DNA of 49,355 bases, taken from contig CAJQNR010000086.1 of NCBI GenBank assembly GCA_905479715.1, positions 1-49,355 on the forward strand, read 5' to 3'. Each line of letters begins with the position of its first letter. Within the stretch, counting starts at the first letter, position 1. Positions 19,915 to 30,007 of the stretch are shown here, in pieces. The stretch is from an uncultured Sphingorhabdus sp. (GTDB taxonomy: Bacteria; Pseudomonadota; Alphaproteobacteria; Sphingomonadales; Sphingomonadaceae). The translations under genes were made by a program, and so were the position numbers. Under the pieces are notes generated by a model. That model saw only the letters and a program-made list of their open reading frames with translations, made no database searches and had not been told where the DNA came from.

Positions 19915-22647
19915 TCAGCCCAACCGTTCGATAGCTTCCTGCAGACGTGCGGCTTCGGCCTCTTTTTCAGCCAGATCGGCACGGGCTTTTTCGACCGCTT
20001 CGGGTTTTGCTTTCTCGACGAAATTCGGGTTGCCTAGGCGACCGGAGAGCGATTTAGCTTCCTTTTGGGATGCCTCCAGCGCCTTGGTGAGGCGTGTCTT
20101 TTCAGCATCAACATCGATAGCACCGGCGAGCGGCAGCACATAGGTTGCTCCATCAACGACAATTTGCGCCGAGGCGCCTTCCGGTGCCGGATCAAACGAG
20201 ACGGTTTCCAAGCGTCCGACGCGGTCAAGCGCTGCACTCTGGCGAGCGATCTGTTGTTGAAGCTCGACACTTGCGCCCGCAACATGGGCGGTCATCTTTG
20301 TACCTGGCGCGATATTCAATTCCACTTTGGCCGAACGCACTTCGGAGATCAGTTTGATCAGCCAGTCAACTTCCGCTTTGGCTTGCACATCAACCTCGGC
20401 CTCGGGTTGCGGCCATTTGGCAACGATCAGATCATAATTCCGCCCGCCGGTTTCGGCGGCCATGCTGTGCCAAAGCTCTTCCGTGATGAACGGCATGAAC
20501 GGATGAAGCATGACGATGATCTGATCAAGCACCCAGCCGGCAACGATACGGGTTTCATCGGCTGCGCCAGCATCGTCACCCTGCATAACCGGTTTGATCA
20601 GTTCGAGATACCAGTCGCAAAACCGGTCCCAGGTAAAGTGATAGATGGTGTTTGCCCCCGCGTCGAAACGCAGGTCGGCCAGCGCCTTGTCGAGAGTCTG
20701 CTGTGTCTCGATCACTTCCGAAATGATCCAGCGATTGACGGGTAGGGCGGCTTCCGGCGCGGCGAGCGTCTTGCTCGCACCGATACCATTGAACTCGCAG
20801 AAGCGAGAGGCATTCCAGAGCTTGGTGGCGAAGTTGCGATAGCCCTCGACGCGATTGTCATCCATCTTGATGTCGCGGCCCTGGCTTTCCATCGCAGCCA
20901 TGAAGAAGCGCAGCGCATCCGCGCCATATTGATCGATCAGGCCCAGCGGATCGACAACATTACCCTTGGATTTGGACATTTTTGAACCGTCCTCAGCGCG
21001 CACCAGCCCGTGCAGATAGAGCCGTTTCCACGGCACATCCTTCATGAAGTGCAGGCCCTGCATCGCCATTCGAGCGTCCCAGAAGAACAGGATATCGAAG
21101 CCGGAGATCAGCAGGTCGTTCGGGTAATGCCGGTCAAGGTCCTTGGTGTTTTCCGGCCAGCCGAGCGTACCGAAGGGCCAGAGAGCGGAGGAAAACCATG
21201 TGTCGAGAACGTCGGGGTCGCGTGTCAGGCTGACGTCTGCGCCTGCTTGAGCCTGTGCTTCAGCGTCATCCATAGCCACATAGATTTTACCATTTTCATC
21301 AAACCAGGCCGGAATGCGATGCCCCCACCAGAGTTGGCGAGACACGCACCAAGGCTGGATATTCTCCATCCAGTTGAAATATGTTTTCTCCCAGCTTTTC
21401 GGGACAATCTCGATATCCCCGTCGCGTACCGCCTTGATCGCGGGCTGGGCCAGCGTCTCGGCATCGACATACCATTGATCGGTCAGCCATGGCTCAATCA
21501 CCACGCCGCCGCGATCACCAAAGGGTGTCGCAATTGTGCGTGGCTCGGCGTCATGTTCCACGATTTCACCGTCTTTGTTTTTGGAAACATGCGGGATCAG
21601 GAAACCCAGTTCCTTCATCCGCTGGACAACCAGTTCGCGGGCGCCGTTTACGCCATCTTTCCTGAACCGGTGCAGTCCGATAAATTCGTCCGGCACCAGC
21701 CCGTCCGCCGTCTGGCAGACATCCGCCTCGCCATCGAGCATATTGAGCATTTCGCCGGCTGCGAAGCCCGCACGCTTACCAACCTCGAAATCGTTAAAGT
21801 CATGACCCGGGGTAATTTTCACCGCGCCGGAACCCAGCTCCGGATCGGCATGTTCGTCGGCAACGATCGGAATGCGCCTTCCGGTAATTGGCAGGACAAC
21901 TTGCTTGCCGACAACGCTTTTATAACGATCGTCGCCGGGATGTACCGCAACCGCCATATCGGCCAGCATCGTTTCCGGGCGTGTGGTTGCGACCTCGATA
22001 TAGTCCTGTCCGTTATCCAGCGTCACGCCATCGGCGAGCGGATATTTGAAATGCCAGAAACTGCCTTTGGCATCGACTGTCTCGACCTCCAGATCGCTAA
22101 TCGCCGTTTTCAGCGCCGGGTCCCAGTTGACCAGCCGTTTGTCGCGGTAGATCAGACCGTCATTATAGAGATCGACAAAAACCTTCAGCACGGCCTTATT
22201 CATGCCTTCGTCCATGGTGAAGCGTTCGTTGGACCAGTCCATTGAACAGCCGAGGCGTCGGAGCTGCTTGGTGATTGCACCACCGCTTTCCTCTTTCCAC
22301 TGCCAGACTTTTTCGACAAATTCTTCGCGCGTGAAATCGGTACGCTTTTGCTGCTGCTCGTTCAGCTGGCGCTCAACCACCATCTGAGTCGCGATTCCGG
22401 CGTGATCCATTCCGACGACCCAGAGCGCGTCCTTGCCCTTCAATCGTTCGTGGCGGATGATGATGTCCTGCAGCGTGTTATCGAGCGCATGACCGATATG
22501 CAGGCTGCCGGTAACATTGGGTGGCGGATTGACGATGGTGAATGGTTCGCGATCATCGCGTTCAGGACGGAAAAGGCCTTTGCTTTCCCAGTGCTCATAC
22601 CAGCGCGCTTCAATGGCGGCGGGATCGAAATTTTTATCTAAGGTCAT
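19915..22647 (-). CDS. valS: Valyl-tRNA synthetase
   Basis: [21 protein letters not shown] (HIGH), [15 protein letters not shown] (KMSKS), C-terminal coiled coil. Start ATG 22647. Confidence 0.98.
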   Translation of the reverse strand: MTLDKNFDPAAIEARWYEHWESKGLFRPERDDREPFTIVNPPPNVTGSLHIGHALDNTLQDIIIRHERLKGKDALWVVGMDHAGIATQMVVERQLNEQQQKRTDFTREEFVEKVWQWKEESGGAITKQLRRLGCSMDWSNERFTMDEGMNKAVLKVFVDLYNDGLIYRDKRLVNWDPALKTAISDLEVETVDAKGSFWHFKYPLADGVTLDNGQDYIEVATTRPETMLADMAVAVHPGDDRYKSVVGKQVVLPITGRRIPIVADEHADPELGSGAVKITPGHDFNDFEVGKRAGFAAGEMLNMLDGEADVCQTADGLVPDEFIGLHRFRKDGVNGARELVVQRMKELGFLIPHVSKNKDGEIVEHDAEPRTIATPFGDRGGVVIEPWLTDQWYVDAETLAQPAIKAVRDGDIEIVPKSWEKTYFNWMENIQPWCVSRQLWWGHRIPAWFDENGKIYVAMDDAEAQAQAGADVSLTRDPDVLDTWFSSALWPFGTLGWPENTKDLDRHYPNDLLISGFDILFFWDARMAMQGLHFMKDVPWKRLYLHGLVRAEDGSKMSKSKGNVVDPLGLIDQYGADALRFFMAAMESQGRDIKMDDNRVEGYRNFATKLWNASRFCEFNGIGASKTLAAPEAALPVNRWIISEVIETQQTLDKALADLRFDAGANTIYHFTWDRFCDWYLELIKPVMQGDDAGAADETRIVAGWVLDQIIVMLHPFMPFITEELWHSMAAETGGRNYDLIVAKWPQPEAEVDVQAKAEVDWLIKLISEVRSAKVELNIAPGTKMTAHVAGASVELQQQIARQSAALDRVGRLETVSFDPAPEGASAQIVVDGATYVLPLAGAIDVDAEKTRLTKALEASQKEAKSLSGRLGNPNFVEKAKPEAVEKARADLAEKEAEAARLQEAIERLG

Positions 22648-22782
22648 GGGGAGCCTTTGGCATTGGATTGCCTTAGGTTCAAGCAGTGTTGTGCTCCGCA
22701 CTTGATGCGAAGCTCGCTGAAGCGAAGCGCAATATCTGCTTGCCGGATCTCGGCATCAAGCAGGGAACATCCGGTCTTTCCG

Positions 22783-23454
22783 TTATCGCTTCAAAATCGC
22801 ATCAATTTCGGCATTGGCTTTTGCCCGCAATTGGCGCTTGCAGGCCTTGAAGCCCGGCTGGGTCGCAAGCTCCCGCGCGCAAACTACGGCCTGATCGAGC
22901 AACTGATCCGGGGCCGCCAGCTCATCTGCCAGTCCGGCACTCAAAGCTTCTACCGGTGTCAGCAAATGCGATGATAGAGACAGTCGCCGCCGCCAGACAG
23001 GGCCGAGCCAGTGATCCAGTATCGCTTGCGGTACGGGCGGGAAGGGCAGCCCAGCCTTGGCTTCCGGCAGGCCGATCTTGTAATTGCCTTGTGCGGCGAC
23101 AATCCAGTCTGCCGCGAGAGCCATGATCCCGCCAGCGCCAATCGTGTTGCCGTTGAGGGCAACCACCACCGCGCAGGGCAGGCGGTGCAGCGCCGCTGCA
23201 AATCTGTCGATTGCAGCGGCGGCCTGAATCTGGCCCGCCTTGTCAAGCGAAGCGGCGACCTTTGTATCCATGCCGCAGGTAAAATGTTCGCCAGCACCGG
23301 TCAGAACAATGCCATTTTTCGGAGGATTTTGGGCCAACGCCTGAAAGGCTGTGATCCCGTCCTCCAGCAGCGCGGGATGGAGCGTGTTGCGTTCGCCGTT
23401 GGTCAGTGTGACGATGATCGTGTCATCGCGATCTTCGGTCGGGAAAAAGCTCAT
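22783..23454 (-). CDS. Enoyl-CoA hydratase/isomerase family protein
   Basis: Crotonase-like GEHFTCGMDTK, ALNGNTIGAGGIMALAAD; ATGA overlap with the upstream peptidase gene. Confidence 0.82.
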   Translation of the reverse strand: MSFFPTEDRDDTIIVTLTNGERNTLHPALLEDGITAFQALAQNPPKNGIVLTGAGEHFTCGMDTKVAASLDKAGQIQAAAAIDRFAAALHRLPCAVVVALNGNTIGAGGIMALAADWIVAAQGNYKIGLPEAKAGLPFPPVPQAILDHWLGPVWRRRLSLSSHLLTPVEALSAGLADELAAPDQLLDQAVVCARELATQPGFKACKRQLRAKANAEIDAILKR

Positions 23455-25544
23455 TGGTCTTTACTTTCCTGACCATCGACCGCAGTCCATTTGTCCATCC
23501 AGTCGAACACCGTTCGGTACCATTGCACGCTATTCTTGCCTTTGAGTACCCAGTGGTTTTCATCCGGAAAGATCAGCAATTTGGATGGAATTTCCATTTC
23601 CTGCGCGACGGTGAATGGCATGATGCTCTGGGTATAGGGAATCCGGAAATCCTTTTCGCCGTGGATGAAGAGGGTTGGCGTTTTCCAGTTGGTAATCTTG
23701 TTGACCGGATTCCATTTTTCCGGATTTGGCCGCGTCCACCATGTTCCGCCATGATCCCATTGGTCGAACCAGAGCTCTTCCGTGCTGAGCGCCATTGCGC
23801 GCAGATCAAAGACACCGGCATGGGTGACCAGACAGTCGAACCGGTCGGGCCAATTGCCGGCAATCCAGTTCATCATATACCCGCCGTATGATCCGCCCAG
23901 GGCGCAGGAACGCTCTCCGTCAATCTGTGGGTCATTTTTCAACGCCGCCTCATAGCCCTTTTTCAGGTCTTCCAGAGGCTTGCCGCCCCAGTCCAGATTG
24001 ATGCTGTCGGTGAATTTTTGTCCGTAGCCCGCTGATCCATGGAAATCGACGGTTACGACTGCATATCCCGGTGCTGCCATTAATTTAGGATTCCAGCGGG
24101 TCGACCAGTTGTTGCCGAAACTGCTCTGCGGGCCGCCATGGACGAGAAATGCCATTGGCAGTTTTCCGTTCGCACCCTGTGGTTTGATAATCTGACCCCA
24201 GACCCGCTCGCCGTCGGCACCGGCAAAATTAAAGCGCTTGATATCGACCGGATCGATCTGTGCCAGTTCACGACCGTTGATATTTGTCAGTTGTCGGACG
24301 GTTCCGTCGGCCGCACGGCGGTACAGATCGGTAGGGGCCTGCAAGCTGTTCATCGTGTAGACAAGCGAACCGTCCCGCAACGGAATGGTAGAACCGACAT
24401 TGCCGCCCGCGGTCAGCCGCGTGACTTTGCCTGTCTCGACCTCCACTGCAAAAGCGGGATGGTCGAGTACCTCTTGCGCGGTTACGATCAGATATTTATC
24501 ATCGGGCGTCCAGACGATTGATCCGACCGAACGGTCCCAGTCCTTGGTCAGGGCAATGGCTTCGTTTTCATCGCTGCCTTGCTTGCGCAATTTTACGACA
24601 AGACGATCCGCTTCATAGCCCGGTCGCTCCATTGCCGCCCAAGCCAGCCATTTTCCATCCGACGAAAAAGCCGGAAGCGTGTCGGTTGCCTTGTTCTCAC
24701 CGGTAAAATTGACGGTTTCCGAGCCATCGGTCTTGGCACCGTAAATATCGAGATTAGTGGATTTGGGTTCGTTCCGGTCCGCAATCCTGAGCGTGAAGAA
24801 GACGCCATCTTCTCCCGGTACCCAAGTAATTTCTTCACCGCCACCGAAGGGCTTGGAAGGACTGTCGCCGATGAGATTACCGTCCAGCGCGACGCCATCG
24901 CCCGTGACTTTTCCATCTGTCAGGCCAAAGGCAAAGACCCGGCTGTAGTTGCCAGGGGTTTCCCAACTCGACCAGTGGCGGATGAAAAGTTCGTCATATT
25001 CGCGACCGGTCCCGGGACCGGGTTCCGCCCGGTTGCCGCTTTCCTCGCAACCGAAGGTCGGACAGTTTCTGGCGATATCGCCCCATAGTGCGATTCCCTT
25101 GCCGTCAGGAGAAATCTTGAAACCAGCAACATCGGCTTGCAACGTGCTTGCCTGAACAGGCTCTCCAATTTCTTTGCCCGCAGAAATATCTGCATGCCAA
25201 AGCTGGTCCGAGCCGCTGGCATCGCTGATATAATAGAGACTGCCATCAGGCGCGAAAGCAGGGCTATGTTCATTTTTTCCTGCCTTGTCGGCGATCCGAA
25301 CCGGAATGGCATCGGCGGAATCAATATTCAGGAGAAAGAGCGCGTTCGATCGCCCATAGGTCTCCGGCTGTGTTTCCGTTACATCATAGACCGCCCATTT
25401 CTCGTCGGGAGAAACGGTTACCGAGCCCATCCGTTTCAGCGTAGCGAGATCCTCAGCCGTCATCGGTCTGGCCGAAACAAGCGTGGGCACAATGGCGCCA
25501 GTCAGAAGCAGGGCCGTGGTAAATGTTTTGAAAAAATTTGTCAT
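23451..25544 (-). CDS. S9 family peptidase (prolyl oligopeptidase / acylaminoacyl peptidase-like), secreted
   Basis: GGSYGGYMMNWIAG nucleophile elbow; HGEKDFRIPYTQS; signal peptide from ATG 25544; WD40-like beta-propeller half. Confidence 0.92.
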   Translation of the reverse strand: MTNFFKTFTTALLLTGAIVPTLVSARPMTAEDLATLKRMGSVTVSPDEKWAVYDVTETQPETYGRSNALFLLNIDSADAIPVRIADKAGKNEHSPAFAPDGSLYYISDASGSDQLWHADISAGKEIGEPVQASTLQADVAGFKISPDGKGIALWGDIARNCPTFGCEESGNRAEPGPGTGREYDELFIRHWSSWETPGNYSRVFAFGLTDGKVTGDGVALDGNLIGDSPSKPFGGGEEITWVPGEDGVFFTLRIADRNEPKSTNLDIYGAKTDGSETVNFTGENKATDTLPAFSSDGKWLAWAAMERPGYEADRLVVKLRKQGSDENEAIALTKDWDRSVGSIVWTPDDKYLIVTAQEVLDHPAFAVEVETGKVTRLTAGGNVGSTIPLRDGSLVYTMNSLQAPTDLYRRAADGTVRQLTNINGRELAQIDPVDIKRFNFAGADGERVWGQIIKPQGANGKLPMAFLVHGGPQSSFGNNWSTRWNPKLMAAPGYAVVTVDFHGSAGYGQKFTDSINLDWGGKPLEDLKKGYEAALKNDPQIDGERSCALGGSYGGYMMNWIAGNWPDRFDCLVTHAGVFDLRAMALSTEELWFDQWDHGGTWWTRPNPEKWNPVNKITNWKTPTLFIHGEKDFRIPYTQSIMPFTVAQEMEIPSKLLIFPDENHWVLKGKNSVQWYRTVFDWMDKWTAVDGQESKDQ

Positions 25545-25599
25545 GGTCGCAAGTTTAGCACGGCTATCTGACAAGGCAATTGGGATTAGAGACGGATCT

Positions 25600-26085
25600 C
25601 TATTTGTCGCTCAACCGCTGGATTTCCCGCGCTACCAGTTCCTCGACCAGATCGGGAAGATTTGCATCGAGCCATTGCTTGATCATTGGTCGCATCAAGT
25701 CGCGGGTCAGGTCTTCCAGCGAGGTGCCGCTGGATTGGCGCGGCGGTGCGCTACGTTCGATTGCTTCTTTCTCGACCAGTGCTGATAACGATTGGCGCAT
25801 GCTATCAAGCTTGTTGTCGTCAATCAGACGATCTTCCTTGCGGCGGTCTCCAAACACACCTTGCGCGGAAGGATTCTGCCGATCCTGCAATTCGTTGGTC
25901 AGTTCCAGTACTTCTTCATTCTGGTCTACCGGTTTTAGATCCGGGACGGCCTGGAGGGCTGGTTTTAACGGGGTTTTTTGGCGTTGCTGGGGGCGATCCT
26001 CATCGATCGCCTTGTCGTCGGCAATGATGCGTTTGATCGACGAGAGGATTTCCTCCATCGATGATTCCCTATTCTGTTCAGCCAT
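25600..26085 (-). CDS. DUF2497 / PopZ-like protein
   Basis: MEEILSSIKRIIADDKA N-terminal motif and TRDLMRPMIKQWLDANLPDLVEELVAREIQRL C-terminal motif. Confidence 0.85.
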   Translation of the reverse strand: MAEQNRESSMEEILSSIKRIIADDKAIDEDRPQQRQKTPLKPALQAVPDLKPVDQNEEVLELTNELQDRQNPSAQGVFGDRRKEDRLIDDNKLDSMRQSLSALVEKEAIERSAPPRQSSGTSLEDLTRDLMRPMIKQWLDANLPDLVEELVAREIQRLSDK

Positions 26086-26140
26086 CTGCGAAACCCCCAA
26101 ACTTATACTCTGTTGCCGAATTCAATCGACGTCATTCAAT

Positions 26141-27604
26141 TTATCGGCGCGTCGGTATCTCAGGCAATGGCTCTATCTCCGCTTTTTGGGCCTGGGTGTC
26201 AACGGTTCTGGTTGCCTGCGGTTCCGGATTGGGATCGCTCTGATAATCATAGAACATATCGTCGACCCGCTCGTAATTGACCTTCGGATCATAAAGCGGT
26301 CCGCCTTCCAGCCCCAGATCGCGGGCTTCCGCCCGGCCCATCGCTGCTAGCAGGGTAAAACCCGCGACATAGCTGTTGCGTCGCGCCGTCACCAGTTGCA
26401 CCTGCGCGTTAAGCAATTCCTGCTCGGCGTTCAAAATATCCAAAATGGTCCGGTTGCCGACGGAGTTTTCTGCGCGCACCCCTTCCAGAGAAAGGCTGGC
26501 AGCGGCTACGGCCCGTTCCGAAGACTGAATGACCCGTTCCGATGCGCGCCAGCTGGAATAGGCTGCACGGGTCTGCGAGATCACGTCGCGTTCGACTGCA
26601 ATCAGCTGTTCGTAAGTCTGGCCAGAGAGCGCTTGTGCCTGACGGATTTGCGCAGCCGGTCGGCCGCCCTGGTAGATCGGCATGGTTGCCTGGATTCCGA
26701 CTTCGGCAGTAGATTGTTCCTGAACGAACGTCGCGCCGGCAATGCTTCCGCCGAGCGTACCGTGGTAATTTAAATAGCGCCCCTGGACATAAGTCGAAAC
26801 GCTGGGTTTGTTGGATGCCCGCGCTGTTTTGATATCAAATTCGGCGGCTATGGTACGTTCCTTGGCTGCGAGCAGGTCCGGATTATATGTTAGCGCGATA
26901 TCGACTGCCTGATCCGGCGTATCGGGAAGGTTTGGTAAGGGCGGAGGCGCCTCCAGATCGCCTGGTTCGTGGCCAACCAGCGCAATGTAATTTTCCTTAC
27001 TGCTGATCAGATTGGCGCGGACGGTTTCGAGATCACCCTTTGCAACTTCCAGCCGGGATTCCGATTGCGCCACATCGGTTCGTGTCAGATCGCCGATTTC
27101 GAATCGGTCGCTGGTCGCTTCCAAGTTGACCGAGAGGACGCCGACATTGGCCCGGTTCAGCTTGACGATCGCGGTGTCGCGGATAACGTCCATATAGGCG
27201 GCGACGACATTGCTAAAAAGACTCGCTTCGGTCGCGCGAAGGTCCAGCTGTCCCGCCTCGACTCTGGTCTTGGCGGCGCGGACAGCATTTTTTACGGCTC
27301 CGCCCGAGTAGATAGGCACAGTGACCGAGCCGCCGGCAGTGGACTGGCGCAGAGGTGCGGTGAAGCTATTGGCGCTCCGCAGGAAATTTTCCTGAAAACC
27401 GAAATCAGTGGTCGCACTAGGGCGACCGTCCGCTTTGGCGATGGCGACGGTCTCGTCGGTCGCCCGTTGGGCTGCGCGCGCGCCGGATAGGGTCGGGTTT
27501 GTTTGATAAGCTGCTATGAGCGCATCGCGCAGGGTATCGGCGTGCACCGGTGTAGACAGGACCGCCAGAATAGCTGCTCCAAGGAAAAGGCGGCGTCTAG
27601 TCAT
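26141..27604 (-). CDS. TolC family outer membrane efflux protein
   Basis: Signal peptide, DALIAAYQTNPTLSGARAAQRATDE, duplicated OEP pattern, VGNRTILDILNAEQELLNAQVQLVTARR. Confidence 0.94.
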   Translation of the reverse strand: MTRRRLFLGAAILAVLSTPVHADTLRDALIAAYQTNPTLSGARAAQRATDETVAIAKADGRPSATTDFGFQENFLRSANSFTAPLRQSTAGGSVTVPIYSGGAVKNAVRAAKTRVEAGQLDLRATEASLFSNVVAAYMDVIRDTAIVKLNRANVGVLSVNLEATSDRFEIGDLTRTDVAQSESRLEVAKGDLETVRANLISSKENYIALVGHEPGDLEAPPPLPNLPDTPDQAVDIALTYNPDLLAAKERTIAAEFDIKTARASNKPSVSTYVQGRYLNYHGTLGGSIAGATFVQEQSTAEVGIQATMPIYQGGRPAAQIRQAQALSGQTYEQLIAVERDVISQTRAAYSSWRASERVIQSSERAVAAASLSLEGVRAENSVGNRTILDILNAEQELLNAQVQLVTARRNSYVAGFTLLAAMGRAEARDLGLEGGPLYDPKVNYERVDDMFYDYQSDPNPEPQATRTVDTQAQKAEIEPLPEIPTRR

Positions 27605-27625
27605 TTCGTTGCTCTCCCGAACGCC

Positions 27626-28279
27626 TCAAAATTTGAAGCTTTTTGCTTCTTCAAAGCCGGGCAGGGGACAGCCCCCGCAATCAGCAAAATATTGATAGCC
27701 AACATGACCGGCGGCGGTGCGGCCCAAGGCGAGGCGGGGCACGCCATCATGCATGATCGCGGCGACAATCCGTCCGTCAGGTGCGAGTTGATCTATCAAT
27801 GTCTGGGGAATCTGCTCTGCCAGCCCATCGAGAAGGATCACGGAATAGGGTGCCGATGGCCCCCATCCTTCCGCGTGATTGCCGCATTCGATCGTGACGT
27901 TGGCAAAATCTGCCAGATTTTTCTTTGCCGTGGCCGCCAGCTTGCTATTTTGTTCTACCGCCACGACAGATCCGGCTAGCTGAGCCAGAACCGCCGCCGT
28001 GTAGCCGGTGGCTGCGCCTATCAGCAGGACCTTGTCGGCAGGGGTGATATTGGCGACGTCCAGCAGTCGTCCGGTGGTAAGCGGAGGATTCAAGCTCCGG
28101 CCTTCGCCAATCTGCACACCGCGGTCGGCATAAGCGAAATGCCGCTGGGCGGCTGGCACAAAATCTTCCCGGGCGACGTGGCTCATTGCGGCGATGACGC
28201 GCGGATCGCTGACGTCGGTTGTGCGCAACTGGCTTACCACCATGGCTTTACGCATCTGATTGAAGTTTTCCTGACCCAA
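27626..28279 (-). CDS. Protein-L-isoaspartate O-methyltransferase family protein
   Basis: MRKAMVVSQLRTTDVSDPRVIAAMSHVAREDFVP; LLIGAATGYTAAVLAQLAGSVVAVE. Confidence 0.9.
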   Translation of the reverse strand: MGQENFNQMRKAMVVSQLRTTDVSDPRVIAAMSHVAREDFVPAAQRHFAYADRGVQIGEGRSLNPPLTTGRLLDVANITPADKVLLIGAATGYTAAVLAQLAGSVVAVEQNSKLAATAKKNLADFANVTIECGNHAEGWGPSAPYSVILLDGLAEQIPQTLIDQLAPDGRIVAAIMHDGVPRLALGRTAAGHVGYQYFADCGGCPLPGFEEAKSFKF

Positions 28280-28532
28280 GAGTCGATCCTTCCAAAGAAT
28301 ATTTTGTCGTCCATGCCACGCCTGTATTATTAAAACAATACACTATGGGCGAGATTTTGTTGCTTCTAGCGGGGCTTGGCACTTGCGCCAAGATAGAATC
28401 CGGCGAATTTATCCTGACTGCGTCTTTTGCGCGACAATCCGGTGATTTTGTACAATTTGTCATGCTAGAGGTCATGGACGCAACTTTGGGTTGACTTTCG
28501 CCGCAAAGCGAAGCAATTCGCGCCCTCTCTCC

Positions 28533-28606
28533 GGCCCGATGGCGGAGTGGTGACGCAGCGGATTGCAAATCCGCGCACCCCGGTTCGATTCCGGGTCGGG
28601 CCTCCA
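28533..28606 (+). tRNA. tRNA-Cys (anticodon GCA), CCA encoded
   Basis: GGCCCGA/TCGGGCC acceptor, GCGGA-TTGCAAA-TCCGC anticodon arm, CCGG-TTCGATT-CCGG T arm, TCCA 3' end. Confidence 0.96.
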
Positions 28607-29020
28607 GAGACCTGTCAGTTTGCACAATAGCCCGCGTATTTTTGCAAATGTGCGGTAAGGCACGTCATCGGGGCAATCTTAGCTTAATCTCGCACGTAGC
28701 TACTGCATATCAAGTGTCGGTCGCGCGGATCGGTAGAACGCACAACTCGCAAAAATAATCTCGGTCGATGGGGTGACGCCAAGATCTTTCGCGACTCGAG
28801 AAACTGCCGGCTCCACAGGTGGATCAGTGACGGGCTGGTCCGCCCTTATCCGTCTTGTTCATACCGCAATCCACCGAGTAAGCTATCGATGCTGCGTTCG
28901 AAGGAATGCCCATCGCAGATGTTCCGGACCGCTCGCAGATATATTGAATCACGGCCACGATTACATAAATTCAGATAAAGAAAGGCGATTACGCATTTTA
29001 CAAACCCACCTTATGAGGGG

Positions 29021-29341
29021 TCAGAAATCTGCTGCAATAGCCTGCCAAACACCGGACCCGAAAAATATTACGAACCCACCGCCTAACAATAAGGTCATCC
29101 AATTAAATTGGTCAGCGGCGCCCTTTAAGATCTGGGCTAGACCAGAAACGAACATGACCAATCCAACCATAAAAAGGCCAAAAAAGAAGATGAGGCCGAT
29201 AGCGTCGTAGTTGCCGCCCCCTCCGCCGAAAATCGCATAAAAAAACAATAAACCCACGGCAATTGCGATTGGGCCAAATGTCAAAACACTAACGGCACCC
29301 CAGAACTTGCGTTCAAGAGGGCCTTCGTCATTTTGCTTCAC
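29021..29341 (-). CDS. Small membrane protein, hypothetical
   Basis: Two to three hydrophobic segments; GTG start at 29341 overlaps the TGA of the upstream small ORF (GTGA). Confidence 0.6.
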   Translation of the reverse strand: MKQNDEGPLERKFWGAVSVLTFGPIAIAVGLLFFYAIFGGGGGNYDAIGLIFFFGLFMVGLVMFVSGLAQILKGAADQFNWMTLLLGGGFVIFFGSGVWQAIAADF

Positions 29342-29478
29342 TCCGATTTTGCCGGTTTTTGCTTCACGATCTTTTCCAGCCGCTCTTTGAAGCGCTGCTC
29401 GTCGTCGTCGCATTCAAGTTCCTTGGCGACGCGCTTGAATTTCTCGGATTGGGTTTCAGTTTTGTCCGGCGTTTGCAT
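29338..29478 (-). CDS. 46-aa charged small protein, hypothetical (below the ORF-track cutoff)
   Basis: MQTPDKTETQSEKFKRVAKELECDDDEQRFKERLEKIVKQKPAKSE; GTGA coupling to the downstream membrane protein. Confidence 0.6.
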   Translation of the reverse strand: MQTPDKTETQSEKFKRVAKELECDDDEQRFKERLEKIVKQKPAKSE

Positions 29479-30007
29479 CTTCTACCTTTCGGATATGATT
29501 ATGTTGTAGCCGCCTTGGTCTCGCTGGCCTTTGCGGTGCTGTGAAAACGATTTCAGGTAGATATTCATCATCTGAATTTTCGAGCGTTTCTCGATCACTA
29601 CGCTGATATATCACAGTTGATAGTGCAACGTCGAGATCACCCAGATAGCCTACTAATACGTCGAAATCTTCGCATACACGAGTTACATGCCCCAATGTGT
29701 TCGTCGCAAAATTCCCATCAGATCCACCAGCATTATGTAGTATTAAATTGCGGTTGTCTCGACATATTGCGCACAAGGTGATTGCTTCATTGATTTCTAC
29801 CTTGATAGCATCGTCAATTTCCTTGGCGGAAACGAGACTACGTAGTAATTTTTCTCTATCTGTCGCGCGCAAAGGCTTCATTATCACTTTGGTTGTGATT
29901 GCATCGGTGTCCAGATAAAGTTGCAATATTCGGTCGACGATATGCTCCACCTTGTTCCATGATACAGCGGCCTCTCCGACTTTAGAGAAAATCTGTTCTT
30001 TTGCCAT
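29456..30007 (-). CDS. HEPN-like domain protein (RNLILH = R-x4-H motif), candidate RNase
   Basis: Helical protein; WNKVEHIVDRILQLYLD N-terminal helix and CRDNRNLILHN motif matching the HEPN R-x(4-6)-H pattern. Confidence 0.6.
   Translation of the reverse strand: MAKEQIFSKVGEAAVSWNKVEHIVDRILQLYLDTDAITTKVIMKPLRATDREKLLRSLVSAKEIDDAIKVEINEAITLCAICRDNRNLILHNAGGSDGNFATNTLGHVTRVCEDFDVLVGYLGDLDVALSTVIYQRSDRETLENSDDEYLPEIVFTAPQRPARPRRLQHNHIRKVEDANAGQN

Noticed and set aside
21010-22245. 411-aa plus-strand ORF
   Set aside because: Antisense to valS; shadow ORF.
28773-29210. 145-aa plus-strand ORF after tRNA-Cys
   Set aside because: Overlaps the minus-strand membrane protein; no recognisable features.
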